64,000 nt of DNA from Nocardia colli. Lineage in GTDB: Bacteria > Actinomycetota > Actinomycetes > Mycobacteriales > Mycobacteriaceae. A program made the position numbers and the translations under genes. The stretch is taken from positions 310,001 to 374,000 of the forward strand of contig NZ_VXLC01000003.1 in the NCBI RefSeq assembly GCF_008704205.1, written 5' to 3'. Below the pieces are notes generated by a model, which saw only the letters and a list, made by a program, of their open reading frames with translations, ran no database searches and had not been told where the DNA came from. Below are positions 25,864 through 35,827 of this stretch, piece by piece (the first letter of the stretch is position 1; the number at the start of each line of letters is the position of its first letter).

Positions 25864-27054
25864 ATGCGGAGGATTGCCCCGGTTTCACAGTCGGGTTCGG
25901 GCAGTAGGCGAGCGGTGACTGCCGAGCGAGTTCGCCTCGCCGCCCTGCTGGCGATCGCCGGTCTGGTCGCGGGCGGGTGTGCGGACGGGCCCTATCCGCG
26001 CCCCGACGAGCGCCCGCCGCGGGAGTCGCGTCCGGCCGCCGAGGCGGTCGTCACCGCCACGCCGCAGGGGTTGCGATTGCGGGGCGCGCCGTGGTGGCCC
26101 GCCGGATTCAACGCACCGCAGTTGGCGACGAACTGGTCGGTGAACTTCGGTTGTGGCGCGCAAACGGATCTGGACGGCTATTTCGGCGCGCTGCCGGCCA
26201 ACTCGATGACCCGGTTCAATCTTTTCCAGGCATTGTCGATCAATAAGCGAACCGGCGCAATGGATTTCAGTGCGGCAGACGCGGTTTTCGCGGCGGCCGA
26301 AAAGTACGGGCAGATCGTGCTGCCGGTGCTTTCGCCGCAGGACGGCGGCTGCGCGGACGAGCAGTTCAAACAGCGGCAGTGGTACGTCAAGGGCTGGAGC
26401 ACGCTCAATCCGGTGCACGGCCGGTCGGTGATGAGTTTCCGGGACTGGATCGAGCGGGCCGTGGATCGGTGGAAAAGCATTCCGGTGATCGCCGGGTGGG
26501 AACTCGTCGGCGAACCGGAGCCGAGCAATTGCACCGGCAATCACTGTGATCTGCCCGCCCGCACCTGCCCGCCGGATGCCGCGGCGGTGCTGCGCAAGTT
26601 CATGGATGATGCCGGAGCCATTGTGCGGGAACTGGATCCGCAGCGGCTGATCTACGCCGGGTTCGCGGGTGGTGGACAGTGCGGTACGCAAGGCGACGAG
26701 TTCCGCAAGGTCAGTGCGTCGCCGGGGATCGATGTCGTCGAGTATCACGACTACCTCCGGGACTCGCTGCCGGGAGATCAGTTCAACGGCTTGGGAGTTC
26801 GGTTGCGTCAGGCCGCCGAATTGGGAAAACCGTTGCTGGTGGCCGAGATCGGCGAGGAGGCCGGGTCCTGCGGCAGTCTCGAGGATCGTCGGGCGCATCT
26901 GGACGCGAAGTTCGTCGCGCAGCGGGCTGCGGGTACGGCGGGCGCGCTGATCTGGGCGTTCGTGCCCGATCCGCGACCCGATCAGTGCACCTTCGATGTC
27001 GGCACGGATGATCCGCTCTGGTCGCTGGCGGCCGAGCGGACGACCGTGGGGTGA
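25864..27054 (+). CDS. Secreted GH5-like glycoside hydrolase, probable lipoprotein
   Basis: The 396-residue protein has an N-terminal signal with a lipobox-like VAGGC, then a TIM-barrel hydrolase resembling GH5 family enzymes. Glu217 in WELVGEPE fits the acid/base position (NEP-type motif) and Glu328 in LLVAEIGEE fits the nucleophile. It is convergent with, and touches, the polysaccharide operon whose synthase it may edit, as BcsZ does for cellulose. A GTG at 25915 would give a more usual 22-residue signal peptide and is an equally good start. The exact polysaccharide is unknown. Confidence 0.75.
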   Translation: MRRIAPVSQSGSGSRRAVTAERVRLAALLAIAGLVAGGCADGPYPRPDERPPRESRPAAEAVVTATPQGLRLRGAPWWPAGFNAPQLATNWSVNFGCGAQTDLDGYFGALPANSMTRFNLFQALSINKRTGAMDFSAADAVFAAAEKYGQIVLPVLSPQDGGCADEQFKQRQWYVKGWSTLNPVHGRSVMSFRDWIERAVDRWKSIPVIAGWELVGEPEPSNCTGNHCDLPARTCPPDAAAVLRKFMDDAGAIVRELDPQRLIYAGFAGGGQCGTQGDEFRKVSASPGIDVVEYHDYLRDSLPGDQFNGLGVRLRQAAELGKPLLVAEIGEEAGSCGSLEDRRAHLDAKFVAQRAAGTAGALIWAFVPDPRPDQCTFDVGTDDPLWSLAAERTTVG

Positions 27055-28731
27055 TCAGTCCGCGCCGAGGACTCGGTAAATGCGCCATTCCGGTTGGCCT
27101 GCGCCATCATTGGGTGCCTCCAGGGCCAATGTCGCGATACCGCTGCCGTTTTCGTACATGGTCGGATAACGCCGGTTGACCGCGTCGGAGGTGCCTCGTC
27201 CGGTGTTGGGCACCGCGAGAATGTATTTCACGCCGCGTTCGGCGGGCCGGTTGAGCACCCGTACGAAATCGCGATCCGAGGGGACGACGAACTGATCCGG
27301 CCGGTGTGAGGCGACCACGACGGCGAACCCGTACACGGTGTCCATCAGCACCGCGCCGCGCGGCAGGTCCATGGAATCCAGATAGTTCGCCAGTCGCCGC
27401 TCGGTACTGAAGGTCGCGGCGATTCTGCGCTCGTCGGCTCGGCGCTCGGATGCGTTGTCGGGATCCGGGAACAGCACCGCTCCGAGTGAGTACTCCTGGA
27501 CCGAGATGGCGTGGCTCGACATTCCCCACGCGGTCAGCGGAACGGCGCCGGCGAGTAGTGCGAGCGTCAGCGCCATCCCGACTGCCGGTGCGCGCCAACC
27601 GGTTCGAACCCGATGCCGGCCGGTTGCCGGGCTCGTGTCCGTCGTCGCGGTCTGCGCGTGCCGGCCTGGACGACGGCTCGGCGGAAACCCGCGCACGGGC
27701 GAAACCTGTAGTGCCAGAACAGCAGCCAACGGAATGGCGGCAACGTAGAACCGCAGGAACGCGAACGTCGACCCGCTCAGATAGCTGAATGCCTGAAAAG
27801 CGAGCACCGAACCGCACAGCAGGATCGGCACCACCACCTGCGTATCACGCCTGCGCACGGCGAGCGCGGCGACGATCGGCACGAGCAGCGGCAGCGTCGG
27901 TCCGAGAATGAGCGTCGCGGCGGTCGAATACTCCAGCGCCGCAGTAGTTTCGGTCGCCGACGAGCTGGACTGCTGCAAGATCGACGAGTTCCCGTACTGC
28001 GAACTGAACTGCTGGAACGCCAACCCGGTGATCAACCAGCTGGTCGCCGCCCACACCACGAACGCGGCCGCGACGGGCAGCACGACGAGGATGAAATCCA
28101 TGACGGAGCTGTGCCATCGGCCGGCTTCGCCGCGACAACGCCGGTAGGCGACCACGAAGACCAGCGCACCCGCGGCCGCCGCGGGCGCGAGCGCGTCGTA
28201 CCGGGTCAGGTAGGCGAGCCCGAGCGCGATCCCGCACGCGGTCAGGTCATTCGCGTCATCGGTGCGCATCCAGCGGATGAGCCGCCGCAGTGCCCAGCAG
28301 AGGCAGAACAGGAACGGCGCCTCGCTCATCCCGTTGGCGCCGTAGAACACCACCATCGGGTTGAGCGCGAACAGCACGGCGACACCCCCGCTGAGCCACA
28401 GCGGCGCGCCGCGATCGGTGCCGATGCCGAACACCATCACCACCGCCCCGGCCATGAACAACGCCGACATCAGCACACCCGACAGCCCCCAGGTGGTGAT
28501 GCCCGGAAACCACTGCGCCAGTGCGACCATCGGCAACTGCGCCAGCGAGGTCAACGGCGTGAAGACGAAGCCGATCGCCGACAGGTGCGGATCGCGGCTG
28601 AACAGCGTTGCCTGCGTGGCGGATACCCGGCTGAGCGCGTCGCCCATCAGGAACCCGTTGCCCGCGCTCAACCAGGTGCCCGCGGCGAGATACAGCAGCG
28701 TCGATGCGGCGAAGATCCAGCGCTCTCTCAC
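27055..28731 (-). CDS. Multi-pass membrane glycosyltransferase-like protein (GT-C type)
   Basis: The 558-residue protein has about ten membrane segments and a C-terminal extracytoplasmic portion. The layout matches GT39/ArnT-like polyprenyl-phosphate sugar transferases: an acidic first loop after helix 1, the NPMVVFYGANGMSEAPFLF segment and an YLTRYDAL segment. The GTG start overlaps the stop of the GT2 synthase gene by four bases, so it is co-translated with it. It probably adds a sugar from a lipid carrier to the polysaccharide on the outer face of the membrane. No exact family was confirmed. Confidence 0.7.
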   Translation of the reverse strand: MRERWIFAASTLLYLAAGTWLSAGNGFLMGDALSRVSATQATLFSRDPHLSAIGFVFTPLTSLAQLPMVALAQWFPGITTWGLSGVLMSALFMAGAVVMVFGIGTDRGAPLWLSGGVAVLFALNPMVVFYGANGMSEAPFLFCLCWALRRLIRWMRTDDANDLTACGIALGLAYLTRYDALAPAAAAGALVFVVAYRRCRGEAGRWHSSVMDFILVVLPVAAAFVVWAATSWLITGLAFQQFSSQYGNSSILQQSSSSATETTAALEYSTAATLILGPTLPLLVPIVAALAVRRRDTQVVVPILLCGSVLAFQAFSYLSGSTFAFLRFYVAAIPLAAVLALQVSPVRGFPPSRRPGRHAQTATTDTSPATGRHRVRTGWRAPAVGMALTLALLAGAVPLTAWGMSSHAISVQEYSLGAVLFPDPDNASERRADERRIAATFSTERRLANYLDSMDLPRGAVLMDTVYGFAVVVASHRPDQFVVPSDRDFVRVLNRPAERGVKYILAVPNTGRGTSDAVNRRYPTMYENGSGIATLALEAPNDGAGQPEWRIYRVLGAD

Positions 28732-30197
28732 TCGGCGGCCTCCTTGGTCCCGAGCCCGTGAAAGGTCTTCTCCCAGTAGGACGGATTGCGGACCAGCTGA
28801 TAGCAGCCCTTGGCGGCGGCGATGCTCATCAGCAGCCAGTAGAACGGCACGGTCAGGCAGGCCACCAGCAGGTCCGATCGGTTGTTCTCCCGGCACGCGA
28901 GCAGGTTCATGTAGATGGTCGCCCCGTTGCCGAGGATCATCGCGATCAGCGAGGGAAAGTAGATCGCGGCGGGGAAGAGCTGACCGATCACCGCGGGCTG
29001 ACCGAGGATCCAGGACAGGGTGATGAACCAGAACGCCAGGTTCAGGCAGGCGATGATCGGTGTGCCCGCGAGGATCAGGGTGAACCGGATGAAGCTGACC
29101 GTGCCGATGCTGCGCCACAACCGGATCGGGCGCCGGGTATGCACCAGCCAGGTCTGTAGGTAGCCCTTGTACCAGCGGGATCGCTGGCGAACCCAGTTGA
29201 TCGGGTCCGGGTTGGCCTCTTCGAGGGTGGTCGAGTCGATCACCGCGGTCCGGTAGCCCGACACCGCGATGCGCACGCCCAGATCGGCATCCTCGGTGAC
29301 GTTGTAGGGATCCCAGGCGCCGATGTCGGTGACCACGTCGCGCTTGAAGTGATTCGACGTGCCGCCCAACGGAATCGGCGCCTTGCTGCGCATGAGCCCC
29401 GGCAGCAGGAACCCGAACCACAGTCCGTAGTCCGCGGTGAACCAGGCGGTGAGCAGATTCTGGCGGCCGTTGTGGAAGGCCAGCTTGGCTTGGATGCACA
29501 CGACTTCCGGCGGTAGCTCCGCGAAAGCCGCGACCACGCGCCGCAATTGGAGCGGATCGGGGATGTCCTCGGCGTCGTAGATGGTGACGATGTCGCCGGT
29601 GGCCAGATGCAGTCCGTAGTTACAGGCCTTGGGCTTGGTCCGCGGTTGTGCCTCCGGCACGAGGACAATGGTGACGTGGTCGACGCTGGCCAGGGTGCCG
29701 ATGCCGGCCCGCCGGGCGGCCTCGATGGTGGGGGAGTCGTCCTCCTCCAGCAGGAGCAGCACCTGCAACCGGTCCTTGGGATAGTCGAGCGCGGTCATCG
29801 CGCCGATCAGGTCGCCGACCACCTCGGGTTCGCCGTATGCGGGAACGAGAATCGTGTAGGGCGGTAGCTCGGCATCGGTGAGTGCGCGCGCCCGCGCGTC
29901 GCTGACGGTCATGATCGCGTCCCTGGCCATGCCGCGCTGGAAGATCAGCACCCGGTCGCCCATCGCGGCGAGATAGCCGAGCGTGCACAGGGCGACGAGC
30001 ACGACGCAGGTTCCCATCGGGAAGAACACGGCGCACACCACGACCAGTAGCACGAGCCCCAGCGCGGTATTGCGTTGCCACGGCAGGAAAGCCACCGAGG
30101 CCGAGGCCAGCGGATCGGATTCACGCAGCCCGTGCACCGCCGAATGCAGTGCGCGCGCACTGTCCCAACCCGGCTGGGGCGCTTCGTCGATCGTCAT
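28728..30197 (-). CDS. GT2 cellulose-synthase-like processive glycosyltransferase
   Basis: The 489-residue protein shows the processive GT2 motifs in order: TILVPAYGEPE, the D,D pair in VTIYDAEDIPDP, the TED motif in YNVTEDADLGVRI, and QRSRWYKG (QxxRW). Two membrane helices precede the catalytic domain and about four follow. It is close to BcsA in layout but is shorter and ends without a PilZ domain, so c-di-GMP control by that route is absent. Its ATG overlaps the stop of the preceding gene. With the BcsB-like gene upstream it should make a beta-glucan-like or related exopolysaccharide. Confidence 0.88.
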   Translation of the reverse strand: MTIDEAPQPGWDSARALHSAVHGLRESDPLASASVAFLPWQRNTALGLVLLVVVCAVFFPMGTCVVLVALCTLGYLAAMGDRVLIFQRGMARDAIMTVSDARARALTDAELPPYTILVPAYGEPEVVGDLIGAMTALDYPKDRLQVLLLLEEDDSPTIEAARRAGIGTLASVDHVTIVLVPEAQPRTKPKACNYGLHLATGDIVTIYDAEDIPDPLQLRRVVAAFAELPPEVVCIQAKLAFHNGRQNLLTAWFTADYGLWFGFLLPGLMRSKAPIPLGGTSNHFKRDVVTDIGAWDPYNVTEDADLGVRIAVSGYRTAVIDSTTLEEANPDPINWVRQRSRWYKGYLQTWLVHTRRPIRLWRSIGTVSFIRFTLILAGTPIIACLNLAFWFITLSWILGQPAVIGQLFPAAIYFPSLIAMILGNGATIYMNLLACRENNRSDLLVACLTVPFYWLLMSIAAAKGCYQLVRNPSYWEKTFHGLGTKEAAE

Positions 30198-31693
30198 GCT
30201 TTCCCCGCTCCCGCCACGATCGCCCGGGCGACCGAGAGCAGCATGTCCTGGTCCTTGTGTTCGGCGTCGGAGTCGACGTCCGCGGATTCCGAGTCCAGGA
30301 CAACGGCTTTGCCGCGCAGGAACTGATGCAGGAAGTTCTCGAAGATGCCGAGCATCGACGGCTGCGGCGGCGGGAACGCGGCGTCGGACTCGTGATTGTC
30401 CGCCGCGATCAGGCTGATCCGCTCGGAACCGCCTGCGCCGCTCCAATTCCAGGTCAGCCAGGTCCAGCTGAGCAGGCGACGATCGTCGAGGACGGTATTG
30501 AGGCGGGCGGTGATGCCGTGGCCGAGGTCGATCCGGGCCGGCGGGCTGATCCGCGGCTGCGGCATGTTGTAGAGGACGAATTCGGGATATCGGTCGATCG
30601 CGTACTGATCCTCGGCGCGCACGGTGTCGACGACGATGCGACGACGTCGAGATTCGTTGTCCCACAGCGGGTTGTGCTGGTCGGCGCGGATCATCCGGCG
30701 GCTCATCGAGGTGCCCTGCCCGAAGTAGTGCTGCGCCCACGGATATTGCCGCTCGCTGAGCTGACTCCAGCCGGGCGGCACGGTATGTGGCTGCGTGAGC
30801 ACGAGTCCGGGCATGACCGGGAAGGTGCGGTCGTAGTCCGGGGGGATCGGAATGATCATGATCAAGAGCGCGGCGACGGTCACGGTGGCCGCCGCCGCCC
30901 AGGCCTGCGGGGCGGTGAGCGGATCCAGTTCGCGGTCCAGCGGTTTGAGCGATGTTCCGCGCCGGCGCCGCCAGTCCACGTACATCACCGCGGCCACGAT
31001 CAGCACCGCGACCACCGACGGAATCGCCTGGTAGACGAGCACTCGTGCCGACGGCCACCGGATGCGCAGCACCACCAGGACCGCGCAGCCGACGGCGAAC
31101 GCGAGGCCCGCGCCGACCCACGCACGGGTTCGGGTGCGGCCCACCGCGATCGCGGCGGCGAACGCGGCAAACAACAGCATGGTCGCGCCCGCCGCGACGC
31201 TGCCGCCGCCGATGATGACGCGCATCGCTCGGTACGGCGGCGGGAACGCGGCCAGCAGGAGCAGCCAGCACGGCCAGTACCGGGTGACCGGGCGCAGACC
31301 GAACAGCAGCACGCACGCGGACAGGACGAACAACCACGCCGCCAGCAGGTCCAGGTGCAGCATCTCGTACAGGTAGCGATAGCGGGGCGTCAGCAAACCC
31401 AGTGTGCAAGCGGACAATCCGAGTCCGATCAGGCCGACGATGAGGTCGGTCTGCCGGTCGTGGATGGGCAGTTCGGCCCCGCGGCGCAGGGTCAGTCCGA
31501 TCGCCGAGAAGATCGCCAGCACCGGTAGGACGAACACGAAGCCGATGCTCGAACCGGTCCAGGTGTCGTGCACCAGCCGCACCCAGGTGGTCCAGAACGC
31601 GGCGGCGGTCGCCAGCAGGATCAGCACGATCCGCGCCGTGATTCTGGTGACAGTTCCGCGGACGTGTCCGCGGGCCGCCGTGCCGGTGGACAT
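30194..31693 (-). CDS. Exosortase-like multi-pass membrane protein of unknown function
   Basis: The 499-residue protein has about eight N-terminal membrane helices with exosortase/EpsH-like rhythm (YRYLYEMLHLDLLAAW, then YWPCWLLLLAAFPPPYR). After residue 290 follows a soluble C-terminal domain that recalls EpsI-type proteins. The Cys-Ser-Gly motif expected of an active exosortase is missing at the corresponding region. The start directly abuts the stop of the BcsB-like gene and the stop overlaps the GT2 start. It is therefore a fixed part of the polysaccharide operon, perhaps a scaffold. Family assignment is tentative. Confidence 0.5.
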   Translation of the reverse strand: MSTGTAARGHVRGTVTRITARIVLILLATAAAFWTTWVRLVHDTWTGSSIGFVFVLPVLAIFSAIGLTLRRGAELPIHDRQTDLIVGLIGLGLSACTLGLLTPRYRYLYEMLHLDLLAAWLFVLSACVLLFGLRPVTRYWPCWLLLLAAFPPPYRAMRVIIGGGSVAAGATMLLFAAFAAAIAVGRTRTRAWVGAGLAFAVGCAVLVVLRIRWPSARVLVYQAIPSVVAVLIVAAVMYVDWRRRRGTSLKPLDRELDPLTAPQAWAAAATVTVAALLIMIIPIPPDYDRTFPVMPGLVLTQPHTVPPGWSQLSERQYPWAQHYFGQGTSMSRRMIRADQHNPLWDNESRRRRIVVDTVRAEDQYAIDRYPEFVLYNMPQPRISPPARIDLGHGITARLNTVLDDRRLLSWTWLTWNWSGAGGSERISLIAADNHESDAAFPPPQPSMLGIFENFLHQFLRGKAVVLDSESADVDSDAEHKDQDMLLSVARAIVAGAGKA

Positions 31694-33640
31694 CTACCGC
31701 CTGCCGCGCCGCAGCAGGAGGATCAGGCCGATCAGGAGTCCGAGTAGCACTACTGCCGCTCCGGCCGCGGTGAGAATCTTTGCCAGAGAAGTCATTTCGG
31801 AGCTGTCCGAGGTTTTCGGGGCCGCGGTGGCCGGATCGAGGAACTCCGGTGTTCGATCACCTGCCTGGAAGAGCACGGCACCGTGCAGCCGAGACCATCG
31901 GTTCGGATCGGCATTGAGCCAGCCGAGTACCCGGTCCAGGCGCTCTGGCGTATCGCTCGAAGAGCCGACGACGACGGTCCGTCCACCGGACCAGGTGCTC
32001 TGCAACGACGCGAACGGAGTCGCCGGGTCGGTGGTGATCTTGCTGATCGTCTTGCCGTCGTCGCCGGTCAACGCCAGGCCCGCGTCGGTCTGGCGCAGGG
32101 GCAGCCGGATCGATTCCGGCACATCGCCGTTCGCGGCGATCAGCACCGCAGGCGACTTGCTCGCGACCGCCTGATCGAAGGTGACCAGTTCGGGGCGGAG
32201 CGGGATGCTGGTCAACCGCTGGAGTCCGGTCAGCACCGTCACCGCGCGCACGGTGTCCGCGAAACCCGGTGTGCGCAAACCGATCTGTACCTCGGGGAGC
32301 AAGGCCTGTGGCAGCGCGCCGAAGCCGCCGGGGATCGGCGGTGTCGAGACGTTGCTGGTGACTTCGCTGCTCGGCTCGATGGTCAGCGTCAGCGGCGCTT
32401 CCAGTCCACAGCCATGGGTGAGGCCTGCCTGCTGGAGCGTCACCGACAGCGTGGTGAATCGGCCGAGGATCGAGTTCGGGATGGAGATCCACCGATCGAA
32501 CCGGCCCGATCCGTCTACTGGCCAGCTGTCGATATAGGTCGTTCCCGTGCTCACGGTGAGCTGACCGTTGAGGGTGTCCGGCAGCGGGGTGTAGCTGCCG
32601 CGCAATCGAACTCGCACATCCTTCGACGGGCGGCCGAGGCGCGACTGATCGATGCCGACATCGACCCGCACCGGGCCGATCGCCGTCGCGCTGAGCTGGG
32701 TCTGGCCGAGTGCGCCGAGTGTCGTGCTGTCCGGGGCGATCTGGGGTGCGGGCGGCAGCGCCACCGCCGTCGCGGCCGAGGAGATCGCCACCTTGGCCAA
32801 ATCGCTGACCAGCAAACGCATCTGATCCGGCAGGGTCTTGTCGGTCCCGTTGATCGTCAGCACCGGCGTCGGTCCGGTCGCCAAACGCAATGCCGCATCG
32901 GCCGATTCGCCGATGACCACTTGGCGCTCGAGGAACCCCGGCGGGTGGTCCGGGACCGTCGACCCCGGCTGCACCGCCCGGACATCCACCGCCACCGGCT
33001 GATTGCCGTAGCGGGCGATCACCGCGGTGGTCAGCGACATCGCCGCGGCGCTCTCCACCTTGCTCGGACTGGCAGGCAGGTAGACGGTCAGCTTTTCCAG
33101 TACCGGCGGCAGGAAGTCGGCGACCGTCGTCGGCTGCTGTTCCTCGCCGTTGTAAACGACCGCGGCCTCGGTCAGCGTCAATGGCCGCCCCAGCCAGTCG
33201 ACGACGCACGCGCCGGCCTCGGAGATGAGCGACGACGTGACCGTCACCGCGATCGCGTTGTCGACGATCTCGGCACCGGCCAGCGACAACCGGATCGGCC
33301 CGCGCGGCACCAGCGGAAGCTCGATCCGGTCGATGAGCCGCTCACCCGAATGCACCTCCAACGACCCGCGCGCCACATGCGGCGGAAGTTGAATCGTGCC
33401 GATCAGCGCGGTCGGCGCCAGACCGGGCAACACTGGAATGTTCACCGAGACCTGATGCTCGGCGCCGGGGAAGGCCAACGAGGTCCCGAGCCCGAGCGAC
33501 GGCAACCCGAGCGGCACATCACGCGGCTCGGCCTTCGCGATCGGCGCCGCCGACAGCGCCACCGCCGCGGCGACCACCGCCACCGACCGCCGCCATCCCG
33601 GTAGTCGACGCGTAACGCCGGAGTCTGCACGCAAGGTCAT
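31694..33640 (-). CDS. BcsB-like cellulose-synthase accessory protein
   Basis: The 648-residue protein has an N-terminal signal peptide (after MTLRADSGVTRRLPGWRR, ending near AKAEP). A long beta-rich extracytoplasmic region follows, and then a single C-terminal helix followed by LRRGRR, as in BcsB, which sits outside the membrane next to the synthase and guides the polymer. The ATG at 33640 is preferred because GGGAG lies nine bases upstream; an in-frame GTG/ATG 21 bases earlier has none. It is the first gene of the four-gene operon. Assignment rests on architecture and neighbourhood; sequence similarity appears weak. Confidence 0.7.
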   Translation of the reverse strand: MTLRADSGVTRRLPGWRRSVAVVAAAVALSAAPIAKAEPRDVPLGLPSLGLGTSLAFPGAEHQVSVNIPVLPGLAPTALIGTIQLPPHVARGSLEVHSGERLIDRIELPLVPRGPIRLSLAGAEIVDNAIAVTVTSSLISEAGACVVDWLGRPLTLTEAAVVYNGEEQQPTTVADFLPPVLEKLTVYLPASPSKVESAAAMSLTTAVIARYGNQPVAVDVRAVQPGSTVPDHPPGFLERQVVIGESADAALRLATGPTPVLTINGTDKTLPDQMRLLVSDLAKVAISSAATAVALPPAPQIAPDSTTLGALGQTQLSATAIGPVRVDVGIDQSRLGRPSKDVRVRLRGSYTPLPDTLNGQLTVSTGTTYIDSWPVDGSGRFDRWISIPNSILGRFTTLSVTLQQAGLTHGCGLEAPLTLTIEPSSEVTSNVSTPPIPGGFGALPQALLPEVQIGLRTPGFADTVRAVTVLTGLQRLTSIPLRPELVTFDQAVASKSPAVLIAANGDVPESIRLPLRQTDAGLALTGDDGKTISKITTDPATPFASLQSTWSGGRTVVVGSSSDTPERLDRVLGWLNADPNRWSRLHGAVLFQAGDRTPEFLDPATAAPKTSDSSEMTSLAKILTAAGAAVVLLGLLIGLILLLRRGRR

Positions 33641-33879
33641 GAGCCGTCTCCCTGGTGTCAACCGCGGCTACAGACCTGGCCCGGACCAGCCAGCACCGCG
33701 CGAGCGAATCCTGGACCTACCGCTGAAATTCTAGGATGGACCTGCGTTGATGTGTCTACGACATGCCAGGATCAGTTGCTGATTCGATGTCCAGCAACCA
33801 TCTGACCGGCTGGTTTGGTGCAACCTTGCGGGCGAATTCCGCTCCGGGGGCACTGTCGCGGCCGAGTTACTGTCGAGGA

Positions 33880-35808
33880 ATGAGTCCGCAGCCGCTTGCC
33901 CTGCCCGCCGACGACTGGTCCGACTGGCTCTCCGGTTATGTACGCGACCGGCTGGAGACCGTCGCGGAGACGTTGGCGCGGCTCGGAGATGGTCGCCCGC
34001 GTGATACCGCCGAAGTGCTCGGCTTGTGGAACGACGCGGACATCGCACTGCGCGGTGCCGACTCCGCTGCCTTGTTGTTCGTCGAGGTGCATCCCGATTC
34101 CGATGTGCGGCGGCGTGGTGAGGAACTGGTTCAGCAGGTGGATCGGGTCCGGACCGAGCGCGACCTCGATCGCGCGCTCTACGAGGTGGTCGCGGCCACC
34201 GACACGACGGATCTGGACGAGGCGGCCGTGCGCATGCGCGAGCACGTGCTGCGCGACTTCCGGCGCGGCGGTGTGGACCGCGACGATCGGACCCGCGCCC
34301 GGCTGCGAGAGATCGCCGAGCGTCTCACCGTGCTAGACCAGGATTTCGGCCGAGCCATCCGCGACGACGTCCGCGCGATTCGCCTCGCCCCCGAGCAGCT
34401 GGATGGGCTGCCCGCCGACTTCATCGCGGCACATCCGCCCGCCGAGGACGGACTGATCGCGGTCACCACCGACTACCCGGACTACCGCCCGTTTCGGGCC
34501 TACGCCCGCGATGCCGATGCCCGCCGCAGCCTCACGATCGAGTTCGAGAGCCGGGGCTGGCCCACCAATGACGCTGTCCTGCACGAGATGTTCGACCTTC
34601 GGCACGAGAAGGCTCAGCTCGTCGGCTACGACAACTGGCCCGATTACGACGCGGCGGTCAAGATGGTCGGCACCGGCGACGCCATCGCCGAGTTCATCGA
34701 GCGGATCTCGACCGCCGCGGCCGCCGCCGGCCGGCGCGACCTGGACGCCGTGCTCGCGCGACGACGTGAGGACGACCCCGCGGGCACTATCGACCGCTCC
34801 GGCATCAGTTACTACACCGAGCTGATCCGGCGCGAACAATTCGACGTCGATGCCAGGGAAGTACGCCGGTACTTCGATTTCACCCGGGTGCGGGCCGGTC
34901 TGCTCGACGTCACCGGGCGGCTGTTCGGGCTGGAGTATCGGCAGGTCGATGTTCCACGCTGGCACGCGGACGTCACCGCCTACGACGTGTATGTGGACGG
35001 GGAACGGCGCGGCCGGATCTATCTCGACCTGCATCCGCGCGAAGGCAAGTACAAGCATGCCGCGCAATTCGACCTCGTCAGCGGGGTCACCGGCCGACTG
35101 CTGCCCGAGGGGGTGCTGGTGTGCAACTTCTCCCGCGGGCTGATGGAACACCAGGACGTGGTCACGCTGTTCCACGAATTCGGGCACCTGATCCATCATG
35201 TGCTCGGCGGGCGACAGGAGTGGACGCGGTTCTCCGGAGTCGCCACCGAGTGGGACTTCGTCGAGGCGCCGTCCCAGATGCTCGAGGAATGGGCTTGGGA
35301 CGCTTCGATTCTCGGCACCTTCGCCCTCGACGAGACTGGCACCGCCATCCCGGCCGAGCTGGTGGCACGGATGCGGGCGGCGAAGGACTTCGGCAAGGGC
35401 ATGGCCGTCCAGACCCAGGTCGGCTACACCGCGGTGTCGTATCTGCTGCATCGCGACCGGCCCGGCGATCACACCGAAGCGGTCTCGGCCGCGATGGAAC
35501 GCTACGGCGTGCTCCCCGCGCTGCCCGGCACCCACTTCCAGGCGTCGTTCGGCCACCTCGCGGGTTACACCTCCGCGTACTACACGTACCTGTGGAGCCT
35601 GGTCATCGCCAAAGACCTGTTCTCCGCCTTCGATCCCGCTGACCTGTTCGATCCCACAGTGGCCCACCGATACCGCGACCTGATCCTCGCCCCCGGCGGT
35701 TCCCAAGACGCAGCCGACCTGGTCGCCACCTTCCTCGGCCGCCCCTTCACCTTCGAGGCCTTCGCCGCATGGCTGGACCGCGCCCCGGTCCCGCAGTCGA
35801 CTCGGTAA
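33880..35808 (+). CDS. M3 family oligoendopeptidase
   Basis: The 642-residue protein has the M3 zinc-peptidase signature: HEFGH with His432, Glu433 and His436, and downstream FVEAPSQMLEEW providing the third ligand Glu. Length and layout suit thimet/PepF-like cytoplasmic oligopeptidases that degrade short peptides. The ATG at 33880 is chosen because the conserved N-terminus starts there; the upstream in-frame extension is not protein-like. A GAGGA sits too close to the start to be an ideal ribosome site, so the message may be leaderless. No operon partner is evident. Confidence 0.88.
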   Translation: MSPQPLALPADDWSDWLSGYVRDRLETVAETLARLGDGRPRDTAEVLGLWNDADIALRGADSAALLFVEVHPDSDVRRRGEELVQQVDRVRTERDLDRALYEVVAATDTTDLDEAAVRMREHVLRDFRRGGVDRDDRTRARLREIAERLTVLDQDFGRAIRDDVRAIRLAPEQLDGLPADFIAAHPPAEDGLIAVTTDYPDYRPFRAYARDADARRSLTIEFESRGWPTNDAVLHEMFDLRHEKAQLVGYDNWPDYDAAVKMVGTGDAIAEFIERISTAAAAAGRRDLDAVLARRREDDPAGTIDRSGISYYTELIRREQFDVDAREVRRYFDFTRVRAGLLDVTGRLFGLEYRQVDVPRWHADVTAYDVYVDGERRGRIYLDLHPREGKYKHAAQFDLVSGVTGRLLPEGVLVCNFSRGLMEHQDVVTLFHEFGHLIHHVLGGRQEWTRFSGVATEWDFVEAPSQMLEEWAWDASILGTFALDETGTAIPAELVARMRAAKDFGKGMAVQTQVGYTAVSYLLHRDRPGDHTEAVSAAMERYGVLPALPGTHFQASFGHLAGYTSAYYTYLWSLVIAKDLFSAFDPADLFDPTVAHRYRDLILAPGGSQDAADLVATFLGRPFTFEAFAAWLDRAPVPQSTR

Positions 35809-35827
35809 GTACAAGCAGCGACTCGTG

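Noticed and set aside
31883..33604. 573-codon plus-strand frame opposite the BcsB-like gene
   Set aside because: Arg/Gln-rich low-complexity translation typical of an antisense shadow; the opposite strand has signal peptide and membrane anchor.
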